Of a stretch of DNA of 64,000 bases, positions 1-12,302 are shown in pieces (position 1 is the stretch's first letter; the number at the start of each line of letters is the position of its first letter). A program made the translations under genes and the position numbers. The notes below the pieces were generated by a model that saw only the letters and a program-made list of their open reading frames with translations, had not been told where the DNA came from and made no database searches. The stretch covers positions 108,615,563-108,679,562 of the forward strand of contig CM041297.1 in the NCBI GenBank assembly GCA_023052935.1. The letters are read 5' to 3'. This DNA comes from Piezodorus guildinii (Eukaryota; Arthropoda; Insecta; Hemiptera; Pentatomidae).

Positions 1-937
1 GAAAGTAGGTAGGTAGGGGAGGGTTTTAGGGCGATAAATATCTATATTATTACACACAATATTGAGATAGTGAACACACATGGTTTTCTTAAATACATGG
101 TTATAAATTATAGTTTGAACAAGGCAAGAAATGTTTTATTGTGTGTATATTAAGTTCAAAAATCGTAAACATTGTAAATTGCAGCATGAACTAAGAAGGG
201 AAAATTTTGTTTAAATTTTAATTTTAATACCAGACTTGTACCTCCCAATGGGAGTGGCTTGTTTTTCTATTAAGGACGAAATAAGGTATTATATTATTAT
301 TGAAAAAGTGATCATTTTTGGGAGACGATGTAGGTCATTTATTTAATGCATCACTGTCAGGAAATGGTAAATCTTGTGGTTTGAAATAATTGTTATTGTT
401 GGTATTGCCAGCGAATAATATTGAGTAAAAATATTAATATCACCAAAATGGCCCATTGAATTCAGTTGTGACAACGAAATTATATTTTAAGTTTAAGAAC
501 AATATTACATAAAATCAACAAACCTTTCTTGGCATTTAAACACAAATAATTTAAAAAAAATTATTGTTCTCACTTATTTTGTTCCATGTATTTACTATAA
601 AAAATTTACAGGAGAAGTTAGTTCAGGGTTTTTTCCATTACCTAATTATTAAATTAAATTATTAACTCTTTTTTTCTTATACTGTAATTTTTTTAAACTT
701 TATAATGTTTCAAATTTTTCATACTGTAAACATAGATTTTTAAAATTTTAATTTTCTATTATTTTATTATTCACCTTTATTAAATTTCTTTTTCCCCTTT
801 TGTTTCTAATTATTATTATATTTGTCAATTGTCATAACTACTGTTTCACTTTGTTTTTAATTATCAGTATAATTCCTTTTACTTATAATCTTTATATATT
901 GTATTCTACTACCGGTCGTTATCTTTTGTTTTTTATA

Positions 938-1060
938 GCCCTGAAGAACGCCTATAATTTAGGCCAAAACGTCGGCACCAGTAAATTAAGGTTTATACTT
1001 GTGTGTTCTTTTGACTGCACCCTGACTTCTCCCATATATACACATAGTCAACCATTCAAC
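938..1060 (-). repeat. Single arm of fold-back family 1 (GTCGGCACC type)
   Basis: The stretch contains CCTGAAGAACGCCTATAATT, then CCAAAACGTCGGCACCAG, then reverse complements of the outer sequence seen at 19780-19830 and 20905-20960 (ACTTCTCCCATATATAC, AGTCAACCATTC). It is one arm of the same element without its partner. It lies in the last intron of the tetraspanin gene. Confidence 0.7.
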
Positions 1061-1119
1061 CTTCACCATAACAATTTTATTTCAGAAATTAATTAAAATT
1101 TAATTTTTCTTTTTTTCAG

Positions 1120-1263
1120 GGATGCTATGATACAATCATGCAACAGATTAAGGATCATATGGATATAGTAATATACGTTGTTGTTGGTCTCGTAGTTATC
1201 GAGTTGCTATCAACTTTTTTAGCTTTCTGCCTCTGTAAATCACTTCAACCTTTCAACAAATGA
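1120..1263 (+). CDS. Tetraspanin, last coding exon (partial gene)
   Basis: A pyrimidine tract ending in CAG at 1117-1119 precedes an open exon of 47 codons that stops at TGA 1261-1263. It begins GCYDTIMQQIKDHMDIV, matching the Gly-Cys pair that closes the large extracellular loop in tetraspanins. A 20-residue hydrophobic helix (VVVGLVVIELLSTFLAFCLC, the fourth membrane span) follows, then a short cytoplasmic tail, CKSLQPFNK. Tetraspanins are four-span plasma-membrane proteins that organise membrane protein complexes. A final exon carrying the last loop cysteine plus TM4 is usual for the family. The earlier exons lie to the left of the window. The intron just upstream holds an arm of a fold-back repeat. 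The family assignment is firm from the Cys/TM4/Cys layout; the orthologue is not identified. Confidence 0.85.
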   Translation, partial: GCYDTIMQQIKDHMDIVIYVVVGLVVIELLSTFLAFCLCKSLQPFNK

Positions 1264-2060
1264 AACCAAATCGGAAACCATTCCACTATAATGTGATAAT
1301 CTAAATGGGACCAGAACTGCCATAGACTTATTTGTGAGTTAAGGGCACTGATCTTAATTTAAAATCAGTGCCTGTTGAAAATGCCAAATGTTATGTACAA
1401 AATTTGTCTCCGTTTCTTGTTTTGGTTTCTAAAATTGTAATGAGAAAACAAAAAATGATTGACCCAACTATTTAAATATATTTTTTAATATTTTAATTGA
1501 ATAAATATGTGTTTTTACTGATTCAAAAGTTTAATATATGGTCATAAGACATTTAGAAAAGAGCCAAATGAGGCATTTTTATATATTTTTTATTTGTTCA
1601 TATGAAGGCATTGAGATGATGTTCAATAGTTGTAAATATGTCAAAAGATGGATAAGTATCAATGTGAAAGGTCCATATAATATATGTGTAAATATGTGTG
1701 TGTGTGTATATATATGTACACCACACATATATACACATATAATATATAATACACGTATGATTTCTTTTTTTATAAGCTTCTTATAACAAGGTGTATTTAT
1801 GTTTTACTGTATTATAGAGAGAGTGCACAGTATTTAATTATTATTTCTTGTTTTTATCTAGTGCCTTTGTTTTATTTTAATATTATTATTATTATTATTA
1901 AATATTTTCTAAGGTCTAAATGTACATAATAAACCTAATATTTCTATGTATGTATAGTTGAATTAAAACCAGATGCAGGAAATGTATATAAAAATATTAT
2001 AAAAAAACTACAATGAGTGTATTTACCTTACAATAAATTAAAATAGTTGTTATATTTATT
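1264..2060 (+). other. Probable 3' UTR of the tetraspanin gene and AT-rich flank
   Basis: AT-rich non-coding sequence follows the tetraspanin stop. An AATAAA at about 1500-1505 is a plausible polyadenylation signal and others follow. It includes a TA/TG microsatellite near 1685-1750. No coding signal was seen. Confidence 0.4.
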
Positions 2061-2289
2061 GTTTATTTCATTACCTTGATCCAATCAAATTTAGCCTGAG
2101 CAATAATAACAGACATTTATTATTGCTACATTAATTAGACTACATTCACGCTGGCAAGAGCCTAGATTGTCTGACACACAAAATAAATAACAATTATAAA
2201 ATTGAGACAGTGTTTTTTTAAATTTAGAATAATAATAAATTAAATCAATTGATCATTCCAAAGCAAATGTTAAATGTTAACAATCTTCT

Positions 2290-2490
2290 TCTTCTTCTTT
2301 CTATTCCTCTTCGAGCCATTATTGGCGTAGAGGGACCTCGATCCAACGCTGCCAGTTATCCTGGTCTCCGCTGAGTCGTTCCATTTCAGCAAGGGTCTTG
2401 CCCCTGTTACTCCCAATCCTCTGGACCATATCCTAATAGGAAATTCTAGGTCGGTCTTCTACCTGCAGTTCTAGCTTCCAGTGTCCTTCT
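2290..2490 (-). mobile_element. Non-LTR retrotransposon 3' coding fragment
   Basis: On the minus strand the frame reads RPRISY, then DMVQRIGSNRGKTLAEMERL, then GDQDNWQRWIEVPL. This resembles the C-terminal tail after the reverse transcriptase of RTE/Jockey-like LINEs (RPRKRW..DV....A.DR..WR). It is short and decayed, with no RT motifs remaining. Confidence 0.5.
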
Positions 2491-2657
2491 GGGTTCCCTT
2501 ATTTCGTCCTTACGGATTTTCAAACCACTTGCTTCTCTCCTTAATGATTTTCAATCCTAACAAAAATCCTGTGTTCACCCTTTGTCTAAAAGGCCTTTAA
2601 TTTTATTTATTTTAAACAGTTTACCATCCCTCTTTGTTGGCAACAATAAAAAGTGGT

Positions 2658-2960
2658 GGGGGAGCCCATGGCTGTGTGGTTAGCACGCTATTATACCATG
2701 CCAAAGGTATGAGTTCAAATTCCAGTCCCAGGAGGACTTTTCAAGCTTACAATCAAAACAGGATTTACTCATAACCTTTCCCGGGTATGTGGGACACGTC
2801 ATCCAACAGTTGCCTACTTACAGATATAGAGATAGGGATGTGGATGACACTAACAATAACATATCATTGAGAATCCCAGCGTGGAGTCTTAGGAAACCAC
2901 ACTACATGGTCAAGGACCTCCACGGCCTGTTGCACCACCAAAAAAATAAAATAATAATAA
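2658..2960 (+). mobile_element. tRNA-derived SINE, family B (diverged copy)
   Basis: It starts GGGGAGCCCATGGCTGTGTG with an A-box-like TGGCTGTGTGGTTAGC and a B-box-like GAGTTCAAATTCC, and ends GGCCTGTTGCACCACC followed by an AATAAT tail. It aligns over its whole length with the cleaner copy at 12470-12769. Confidence 0.75.
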
Positions 2961-3821
2961 TAAAAAGGTAAATATAATCATTGATAATCAACTAAAGGAG
3001 AAATATTTTTCTAGGTTTATTATTTTTTTTTTCTGGAAATAAAAGTAACATAAATGTATAACTTACTGTTGAAAAGCTAAAGATCCAAGAAAAAAAAACT
3101 ATCAAACTTATAAAGCTGCAGAAGGTAAATAGAGAGTGATTTATACAAAATACTTAAGCGATTATTGATTGTTGTTTATCTAATATATAAAATTCGCTTG
3201 TCACAATGTTAGTTACCATACTCCTCCAAAACGGCTAGACTGATTTTTATGAAATTTTATATGCATATTCAATAGGTCTGAGATTCGGCTACTATCTATT
3301 TTTCATACCTCTAAGTGATAAGTGTTGTCCACCCCTAACATTTAATTTTTGGGGCAAAATATTTTTTTATTATTTTTCATTTAAAAAATACATACAACCC
3401 TACATTTTCACCCTTTTATCACCAACCCCTATTTTTTTAATAGTCATTTTAGTAATTTAATAATTTTTCTTCTCACTTGATAGCTGATCAATTATGACTT
3501 GGTAAGCTATCCCCGCCAGTAAAGTGTAGGGATGAGACCAAAACTGGTCTCCTCTTTCTCTCTCACAATAAGCCATCTTTCACTCCTTCCACAATTTTGG
3601 GCCATTATTATTGTTTATGCATCAAGCATAGTAGTAACCTTTACATTTATCATTTTACTATCTCAGTGTATCTCATGTTTTTCACATGGACCATTATACA
3701 CGCTCTTGAGTGGGTAAACCATCCAGTTTGTTTATGTTAGCTAAAGATGAGCTAGTAAAAAATATTGTTGACACCATAGCATCAAGAGATTGATATCGTT
3801 TGTTAGTGTTTCTGTCGTAAT

Positions 3822-3823
<2 letters not shown>

Positions 3824-3899
<76 letters not shown>
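3824..3899. repeat. (TA)n microsatellite
   Basis: About 38 uninterrupted TA dinucleotides inside the Helitron at 3179-4418. Confidence 0.95.
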
Positions 3900-3903
<4 letters not shown>

Positions 3904-3926
3904 AAGGAATAAATTAAAAAAATTAA

Positions 3927-4197
3927 TGGAAGGAATTAGTCCGGGTGGCGGTCATTAAATGAAACAACTAAATAGTTTCAACTATTTTATTGTTTGCCAA
4001 CGTTTCGACCCCCTTTGTGGGTCATCATCAGGCGCATGGTGGGAGAATGGAAACTGTTTCCATTCTCAGTTTCCATTTTCCCACCATGCGCCCTGATGAT
4101 GACCCACAAAGGGGGTCGAAACGTTGGCAAACAATAAAATAGTTGAAACTATTTAGTTGTTTCATTTAATGACCGCCACCCGGACTAATTCCTTCCA
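3927..4197. repeat. Fold-back element, family 2 (130-bp arms)
   Basis: The left arm 3927-4056 and right arm 4067-4197 are near-perfect inverted copies separated by a 10-base loop. The only differences seen are one mismatch and one extra C. The outer end is TGGAAGGAATTAGTCCGGG. Inside lie CGTTTCGACCCCCTTTGTGG and CATCATCAGG. A damaged single arm of the same family is at 51730-51812. Confidence 0.9.
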
Positions 4198-4419
4198 GTA
4201 ATTCTCAACGGTCAACTAATTACATCCACAATAAAAAAATTAATGTTTAGTGTTTTGTTATTTTTATATTCCCTCATCGTTAATAGTGCTCCATGCCTAT
4301 TTCATTCATATACCACATCCTTACACACTTACAATAAGTTAGTAATTTTTTTTCAACTCTAGAAATTTCCTAGAAATAATATATATATATATATCAAAAC
4401 ATATGCCGGGTCAGTTAGT

Positions 4420-5297
4420 AATAATATATGATTTAATCTTTTTTCTTCATTCAAGTATTACAAATTATTATTTTAAAATTAATTTTAGCCAGGGAGATAA
4501 GTGGAAGTCGTATATTGCACACACCAGATTTTTGTAAAAATACAATGAGAAATTTAATGAAAGAATTTTTTTAATAGTTAGAATATTACAAGTCCCTTTC
4601 ATCAGTCAAATGAACAAATTAAATCAATCAAATGTGATTATTGATAATAAAAAAATATAAGTGATTATTTAATTTTTTGTTTTCAGTAAATTTATCTTGA
4701 TTTACTGAGTACACTAGGAACATTAGGCATTGGAAAATAAGCTAAACAATTAAATTTTAATTTTAACTTGCTAATTAAGTGCCCGGTTTTCGAGGATCAA
4801 GGAAAAAAGTCAACCTATAGAAAATCAGGAGAGAAATACTTAAAGATGAGGAAGAAATTATAACTACATTAATTAAACTTTATTAAATAAACTTCACAAA
4901 AATAATAGGATTCTACCATCCAATATAATTATTTCGACCACGTCAATGACCCTTACAGGTAGAGGCAGATAAACAAATAAAAAAAAAAAAAATTAACAAT
5001 TAAATAGCAAAAGTAACATGAATATTTTAAAATATTTTAATTTTGAACTTAATATTAACTTTAAAGTAGTTCACCAATTATTTATTTATTAAAGCTTAAT
5101 CAATTAATTTAATTTAGTTTTTATCTTTTTTATTACATTTATTTATATGCTAATAGTATTTTTTATTGATTTCTGTATTTTATTTTTGTTCGTAAACAGA
5201 AACAAAACTGAACCTATTTTTTATTGGAGAGGGAGGAATAAAGTTAAGTAAGGAGTGGGGGAAAGGGACATCTGCTAGTGAACCAGTAAAAACTGAA
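4420..5297. other. AT-rich stretch with a dispersed-repeat scrap
   Basis: Sequence at 4485-4540 (GGGAGATAAGTGGAAGTCG, then CACACCAGATTTTTGT) matches the end of the dispersed repeat seen at 22760-22800. The rest shows no coding or structural signal that I can support. Confidence 0.4.
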
Positions 5298-5403
5298 TTT
5301 GTATTAGGAGATTATGATCCTGCAGGAGCTCACTGTTCAGATGCCTCCTACTAGATGGCACTAGTAGTTGAGCTCCTGCAGGATCATAATCTCCTAATAC
5401 AAA
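5298..5403. repeat. Perfect 35-bp inverted repeat
   Basis: Arms 5298-5332 and 5369-5403 are exact reverse complements (core GATTATGATCCTGCAGGAGC) around a 36-base spacer. No coding capacity. It resembles the closed ends of a small fold-back element or a recent inverted duplication. Confidence 0.95.
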
Positions 5404-5448
5404 CTGGCCTTCTTGACGTTACAAATCGGCCGGGAGCCTTGGCTTGAT

Positions 5449-5553
5449 TTGTGCTGCTATCTAGCGGCTAATATTCAAACTAACTGTAACTTGAATCTGC
5501 CACTTTGCTGTTTAGTGCAGCTATCTAGCGGCTAATATCTAAACTAACTTTAC
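5449..5553 (+). repeat. Two-copy direct repeat (GCTATCTAGCGGCTAATAT)
   Basis: A unit of about 37 bases beginning GC(T/A)GCTATCTAGCGGCTAAT and ending in AAACTAACT occurs at about 5449-5485 and again at 5516-5553 with a few differences. It directly follows the inverted repeat. Confidence 0.75.
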
Positions 5554-5796
5554 CTTTAAATATTAATAAATTTCTTCTATCTAAATGCAAAATTTTTATC
5601 ATAATTGCTGGTTCTCTATAATAATTGATAGTTTTGAATCAAAGAATAAAGAGAAAGAAAAAATGCTGCTATTTACTTACAAATAACTAAACTAATTTCA
5701 ACAAAAAAATCCTTTATACTTCATTTAATTTGATATTAATAAATTTTAATTAAACAATATATAACAAATTTTTAGGAGCATATATGAATGAATATA

Positions 5797-5988
5797 TATA
5801 TTTTTATTTATTTAACGTCACTTTATGCTATTGAGGCTAATCGGACGATGCTACAGTGGGAGTCCTAAATTTTGCCTTTCTAGGTTTAATTAGGATAGGG
5901 ATCATAAACCAGTGGTGGAACGATTTTTCACTCCCATTAAAAAATCCTAGGACCACCAGTGGGTTTGAACCCGTGACCTTTGGCAAAT
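5797..5988 (-). mobile_element. tRNA-derived SINE, family A (truncated)
   Basis: Reading the minus strand, the B-box-like GGTTCAAACCC is followed by the body ending TAGCATCGTCCGATTAGCC and TAAAGTGACGTTAAATAAA. The A-box end is missing and the middle is deleted compared with 46261-46540. Confidence 0.75.
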
Positions 5989-5994
5989 ATATTA

Positions 5995-8900
5995 TATTGA
6001 GTGATTGTTGAGATGAAAACAGGAATCAGTAAAGTAATAAAGTTTTAATGCTGACAACATTTCGAACTAAATATTAGAATAAAAAAAAAAATCTGTACCT
6101 TCACAATCTCATTAAGGGTCTTGGGTTCAGTAAATATACAAATTCATACTGTTTTAAGGCCGATGGCTGTCCAAGGAAGTATTGGTCAAGAACATCCTCA
6201 GACACAATAATAAAAATTAAAAAATATTTAAATTATTAAGGGTGGCTAATATTAAAAGAAGAAATAAATATACTAAAAAGGAAATTTAAAAGAAAAATGA
6301 AAATAAGAATAGCCAACATATATTACTTTTTATTACTGTTAAGTGATGTAATTGAAAAATTAATTGTACCACAATTTTGGTTGGTAATACAGTAATCAGA
6401 CTTTCTTGAAATAATGTTTTTCTTTCTTCCTTAAACGTTCAGGATAGAAAATCTTCTTCTTTTTTTTCTATGTAAATAATAAACATCTGTGTGACTACCA
6501 GCTACGCTCTAAACCCAGATGAAATGTGGCCTGCTCACTCAAATAGTGGAACGTCATAATGATATGTTCAAAATCAGATAATAATCCTTTAATCCACTCG
6601 AATATTATCATGAAAATTAATTTATTTGAATTTTCAAAGTCATAGTAGTTACAATTGAGCTAACATATGAGGAAATAAAAAAAGGGGAACGTAAAAAATG
6701 AATTAGTTTTCTTAGCAACAAGTTTTTTTCTAAAGACCTTAAATAAGCTGAATTAACAAACGATAATCACTCCTTTTTTTATGACTTTTCATTGCTTAAT
6801 TCAAACTTTTCAGTGATTACCAATACTGTGATACTTCAAAATCAAATAACTTATTTTAAATAAAAGTATTAATACTAATCTATGTTGAAAAAACGCTTTA
6901 AATTAATAACTAAAACTGTAGAATATAAAATAACTTAATAAGGTACTTGCAACCAATTGGCTAAGAACCAAAGGCAAGAGACTAAAGACGCTTTACATGC
7001 TGAAAAGTAACTTAAAAATAAAAGGATGAACAAATATGAGTAAATAGGTTCATAAACTTTTATTGAATTATTTACAAACATAATGAAATAATTTATAAAT
7101 TCACATTATATAATAACTGTAATTAACATAGAATTTTATTCAAACTTAAAATAGCACAAGAAATATTTAAAGCGTAACATTTTTTCATGAATAATGAACT
7201 CATAAGAAACAATTTAAAAATAAATATATCTTTTACAGTTATCATTTATATATTTTAAATAGTATACAGAGAAGACAGTTAAAAAATAAATCTATTATAT
7301 ATTATTTGTTTTACAATTAGTATCCCTATATTATGTTTTCAATTATAATATTAAATGTGTTAACTTTTAGTGTTTATTCTCTCATTATTATTTTTAAATC
7401 TTGATTAATAATTAATTACTAAACTTACTTCAATCTATGATAGTTAATACCTTTGACTTAAGAATATACAATAAGTAATTCTATTGTTTAAACGTTGATG
7501 CAGTTAGAGATCCTCTTAAACCTAAGACTGGTTTCATATGTACATATAACTCTTAATTTATTTAACTTAAAACAAGTTTGTTTCTTGGGTGTTAATAATG
7601 GATTATTTAATATAAAAGTATGCTAACAAGACATTCATCTTTCCAATGCCATCAGAAACTTACAAATCTACAACTTATTTTGAAGAAAATAAAAACAATG
7701 CTCTTCATAAATAGAGATAAAGATATTTTTGAGCTGAATGTCAGTTTGAAGAATATACATTAAATTCTAACATGAAAACATGAATTGCTAAATCCCACCA
7801 TTGTCTAAAAATTTCAAGAATTGAACGTGTCTACCTTCAGTATCTTTTTTTTTTCAGAAACATTCAACACCTCTTTGCAAAAAATTTTAGCTATTTTAGT
7901 TTATTAGAGTTTAAGTCAATGGTATGAGTGAGCAGAAAAGAAGCATAACTCTAATGCTAATAATGTTAATTCGTACAAAGTTTAACTTAATAAATATTTT
8001 TAAAAGTATTATCAGACAGTAAATATTTAATAAAAATAGTATGTAAGGTGAGACTGCTTGTTTTTCTGTAAAGCTTAAATGCTTCAATCGGACATACTGG
8101 AGAGTGAAAATATCATTTATGGCTTATAATGAAGTAAGTTTATTGGATTTTGTACAAGAAAAAAAAAAAAAAAAAAGACTTGGACATATATAATAATTTT
8201 TCTTTAACTCAATTACTGCTAAATTAATAATAATAAAAAAAGAAAGAAGTAAATTTAGCACAATAATTTGTTTTCGATTTTTAAATATCTTAAATAAAGG
8301 TTTTTTAAACAAATATTTATTAACTAATTAATAATTATAATCCAAGTATTTGCATGGCATTAGCTATAAGAAAAATTAGAAAATGGTTGCTAGATTATAA
8401 AAAAAATCTTTGAGCATTTTTTAATCCTCATAACCTTATTATTAAAGGATTGTAAAATTTAATTATTCAAGATTTTTATATATTTATAGGTATATTCCCA
8501 TTCATTACTTTTTTTTTTTTTGAAAATATATACATTTAGAATTAATTAAATTTTGGATTTTTTTCTTAAAAAAATAATAATATTAATTGTTTTGGTCATC
8601 TAATGGATTACACACTTACGAATCGTAAAGGCATGACTTCTAGACTCGTTATAAAGAGACGTTTGAGAATTTTTTTTTGAGGAGATTGATAAAGCTGGCA
8701 CTGGTTAATGGGACCCTTTCCACTGAGGAATAATGTTTAGTCGGCACTAAAAGAAGGAACTAACAGTCCAGAATAGAATCTAAAATTAAGGAAAATAAAG
8801 TCTGCTAACCGTAAAATTTGATCTATCAACTGAGTGAGTAGGTCTCAATCATAAAGAATCGTTGAGCCACAAAGGAATTTATGCATCATATATATATTTT

Positions 8901-9282
8901 TTTTATACAAACTTAGATTACTTTTGATCTAAGAAAATAAGTCACTAATATAGTTTTATGCCCCACTTTTGCGACTCCTGTATTATAGCCTTAAAAACAA
9001 TACTTACATTCCTAATATTTATATAATATACATAGTACATATATATAGTACAGCAAAATAACTTTTTACAACACCTGTTGAGAATATTTCTACAAAGGTT
9101 AAGAACTATATTTTCATTAGCTTAGTGTTTTTATATTGAAAACAAACTTGATTATTTTAATCTATAATTAAGCATTATTCAAAGAGAAAATATTATTTAC
9201 AAAATGATAAGATATACTTGCTTATACCTAATGCCTACCTATACCTATTAGGTTATATATTTACATAAACCAAGATTTCTTG
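5995..9282. other. AT-rich sequence without recognised genes
   Basis: Low-complexity AT-rich DNA with short A and T runs. I saw no splice-supported coding exon, transposon protein or terminal repeat on either strand. Confidence 0.4.
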
Positions 9283-9322
9283 GACCCGCTTCTCCTCTTA
9301 CGGATTACCGCTTCGGTAATCC
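9272..9322. other. GC-rich double hairpin
   Basis: Within very AT-rich surroundings, CCAAGA-TT-TCTTGG is followed by GGATTACCG-CTT-CGGTAATCC (9302-9322), a perfect 9-bp stem. On the minus strand a 24-codon open frame starting with ATG crosses it and contains EAVIRKRRSGSKKSWFM then a stop. No acceptor site is seen before that frame, so coding is unproven. Confidence 0.45.
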
Positions 9323-10615
9323 AACAACAGTTAAATAAACATTTCATTTACAACAAAATTTATTCACATATTACATTTATTTTATTATTTTAAAAACTAT
9401 ACGCATAAGTAATATCTAACACTAAGTGCTATTTACAATTTAGTGCCACAAGGAAAAGTTAATTTTCAATAGACAACATACATATATATATATATTTATA
9501 TTATAAAATATTTTTTCTGTTTTGTTTTTTTCAAACATGTATCTATAGATGAGGTTTTAGTATCACAAGCTCTATACATACAAAAGAAATACATACAAAT
9601 CAAGATATTTTATAATTAAAAAACCTCATCTTTGTTTAAAAATAATTTAGGCTTTTAAAATAGAATAGTATAACAGAGGTTCTCATTCCAGAGACTATTT
9701 GACCCATTAAAGACTAAAATTTTGAAAAGAACTATAGATATAAAATAAATGTAATTTTATTTTAATTGAAAGTATTATAATTATAAAGGAATTAAACATA
9801 CGAATACCATTAGTTATGTTTAAAATACCAAAAGTAAGATATTTTTGTTCATTATACATTGCCTTATTTGAACCAGTGGGGAGTTTTTAAAGTTTCAAAT
9901 AACTCGACCATATCAATAAAAATGAAAGAGTTATTAATGAATAAAAATTCATCATACACTTTTATTGACATCCGGAATTCAATGTATGGCCATAATTAGA
10001 TACAATAGTTTATTTTGTTTCATTTAATTAATCATGCTGTATAATCATTAAAAATAAAATAATAATTCTGACTAAATGTTTCTTAATGATTGAATGAATA
10101 ATTTAGCAAAAAATAACAACCAGTCAACCTTGCTTTTATTTTCACCAGAATTAAGTTTACTTAAGAAAATCTTGAATTCAAATAATTTGGTAATTGTATT
10201 TTTTTTAAATATTAACGTAATCTAAACCACTAACATTTGTTCCTATTGTTAGCCATGGATTTATCAGGGATTTTGTGAGAGAAGGGAGCTGCTATTTTAC
10301 AAATTAATACTGTTTTTAAATGAGCATATTTCACACCATCATCCATCAAGATCAAATATCAGCATTGCTAAAAATTAGGGGAATTTCATTGACCAGAGTT
10401 AACTTTTTTCCTGACCAAATTACATATCTAATAACAAAATGCAGTTCTGAATAAAATAAATTTGGAGAAAGGAAATAACCCTTTTAAAAATGTGATCAGA
10501 CTTATATTTACGATATATTCAAATAAAAAATAAATTAAGAAAAACTGATTAAGAAAAAGATCTATTATTAGTTTTACAGCCCTAGGAAGGATTTGGCCTC
10601 TAACATTATCCTCAT

Positions 10616-10910
10616 TCAACTGCCCTCTTTGCTGCGTGCTTTCTTCATTTCTTCACTGCCTCTATGTCTTCTCTGTAATACTTTTTTTAATTCTTCTTGG
10701 AAGGTGCCCATCTGGCCCATTGTATTCATGCAATCTTGAAGGAATACAACGAGATTTGGCTTACCATACATCCCTGTTAACTACTGATTTTTTTCTGCAT
10801 GGCTGTTGTCCTGATTCATTTACTGTTTCAAATAATATTTGGGGAACCTTTCTTCCCCAAACCTTATTATTTTTTCCATTTTCTAGTGCCTTGACATGTT
10901 TTACTGACAT
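10616..10910 (-). pseudogene. Unrecognised coding-like relic, frameshifted
   Basis: One minus-strand frame (10910 downward) reads MSVKHVKALENGKNNKVWG, then RKVPQILFETVNESGQQPC, ending VVNRDVW and a stop. Shifting frame at that point, the next segment reads MYGKPNLVVFLQDCMNTMGQ, then MGTFQEELKKVLQRRHRG, ending KKARSKEGS and a stop at 10616-10618. The composition (charged, helix-forming, few A/T-codon homopolymers) is unlike the random AT-rich frames around it. I do not recognise the family. It may be a decayed host exon, a processed copy or part of an unknown element. A reverse-strand open frame over the same bases is probably its shadow. Confidence 0.4.
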
Positions 10911-10919
10911 ACATCACTG

Positions 10920-12302
10920 ATGATCGCCTGATATATTTTAGGCTTGGCTTATTGGCTATATAAGATATTTCAAAAACAGAGTGCTTTCTGGAGTTCTTGT
11001 AAACACCTAATGTAACTATCAGCATCACTTTTATTTCTTTTTTACATTTTTTTTTTATATTTATTATTTTATTTTTTTTTATCTTACCCTTTCCTTCATA
11101 TATGTGTATATATTGAGTATATGTGACTAGAAACTGAACAAGTAAACAAGAAATGAGACTGAAAAATTGAGAAGATAGGAGATAAACATATCTTAAGATT
11201 GAGGGGAGGTTCCAGAATTAATAAGTATGAACTGGAGAGTATCATTTGAAAACTGTTAATTGTTTTGGCATCAAGTACTCAGTGATGACATTAGGGTTGA
11301 CATATTTATTTACTAAGGAGATAGTTAGGACAGAGAGTACTCAATTTAAAGATCCAAGAAAGTATTAAAAGCAAAACCTGGGATTTTCATTCAGTCAGAA
11401 AGCCAAATAAGTGAATTTATAGAATAGGAATCTAGAAAGTATGGATATCACAGATTTTTTTCGTGAATTGGATGGTTATATATAAATAATACTGATGTCT
11501 TCAGTAGATTCCGAAGCTCAAATACACTAACGTCTAAAAAGGAAAAAAAAAAAAAGAACAAATGAGATTGAGAATGTTGCCAGTAGTGTGTTTTCATGAG
11601 TTGAAGGAACAACTTTGAAAATTGAGATAGAAAGCCAAAATATGGAAGATTTAAAAAGAAAGGCTTTCTATATTTATTTTAATGAAATCTACAAAATAGT
11701 TCAACATTATCGGTTCCCCATTAATTAAGAGTTTATTAGAGCTTCTATGCTTGGATGTCAAAAGAGAAAGTAAAATCAATAATTTTAAATACTTTAAAAG
11801 TTAATTCCAGTAAAATTTCTATTTTTTAAATCAATACCTAATAATCAAGTTTAGAAATTTATTTTTTATTAATAAGAATGAGAATCAACCTCTGAAATTT
11901 TGCTACAGTATATTACTCATATATGGAACTTAACCTAGAAAATTATCAATACATGATCTGTTAAGTTTATAGGGTGTACATACAGAAACAATATAATTTT
12001 ATTAGGCTTAAAAATAATACCATCCGACATGCTCATTATTAAATAGTCAATTAAGTACACAGCTGTGCATCAACATCAGTCTTATATACATAAAACAATA
12101 ATGAAAAAGATGAAATTTATTTTATCATTATCAAGGTCGATGTACTATTTAAGGAATATTTGAAGAGTTGCGATATAAGATTCAGACAACTGTTCCATAT
12201 TTGAAATTTTTTATATGTACATATGTAGTAACTTTTTAATTGAAATTCAATTCCTCTGAATTTCATTCTCTTCTTCCTTATATTTAACCATTCATTAACT
12301 TC
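10920..12302. other. AT-rich sequence without recognised genes
   Basis: No supported coding exon or repeat terminus was found on either strand. Confidence 0.35.

Larger units (their letters stand above)
3179..4418 (+). mobile_element. Non-autonomous Helitron, interrupted
   Basis: The 5' end reads TC at 3179, then TAATATATAAAATTCGC, TTGTCACAATGTTAGTTACC and AAACGGCTAGACTGATTTTT, a Helitron 5' end common in insects. The 3' end reads ATATGCCGGGTCAGTTAG with T after it, fitting the CTRR-T rule apart from C to T. No transposase is present. A TA microsatellite (3824-3899) and a large fold-back (3927-4197) sit inside. A related 3' end is at 35020-35189. Confidence 0.7.

Noticed and set aside
3990..4130. 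Hammerhead ribozyme in the fold-back arms (CTGATGA ... GAAAC)
   Set aside because: CTGANGA and GAAA are present, but an extra base separates CTGANGA from the stem in both families, and no correctly placed cleavage strand with a closing stem III was found. Kept only as a structural observation.
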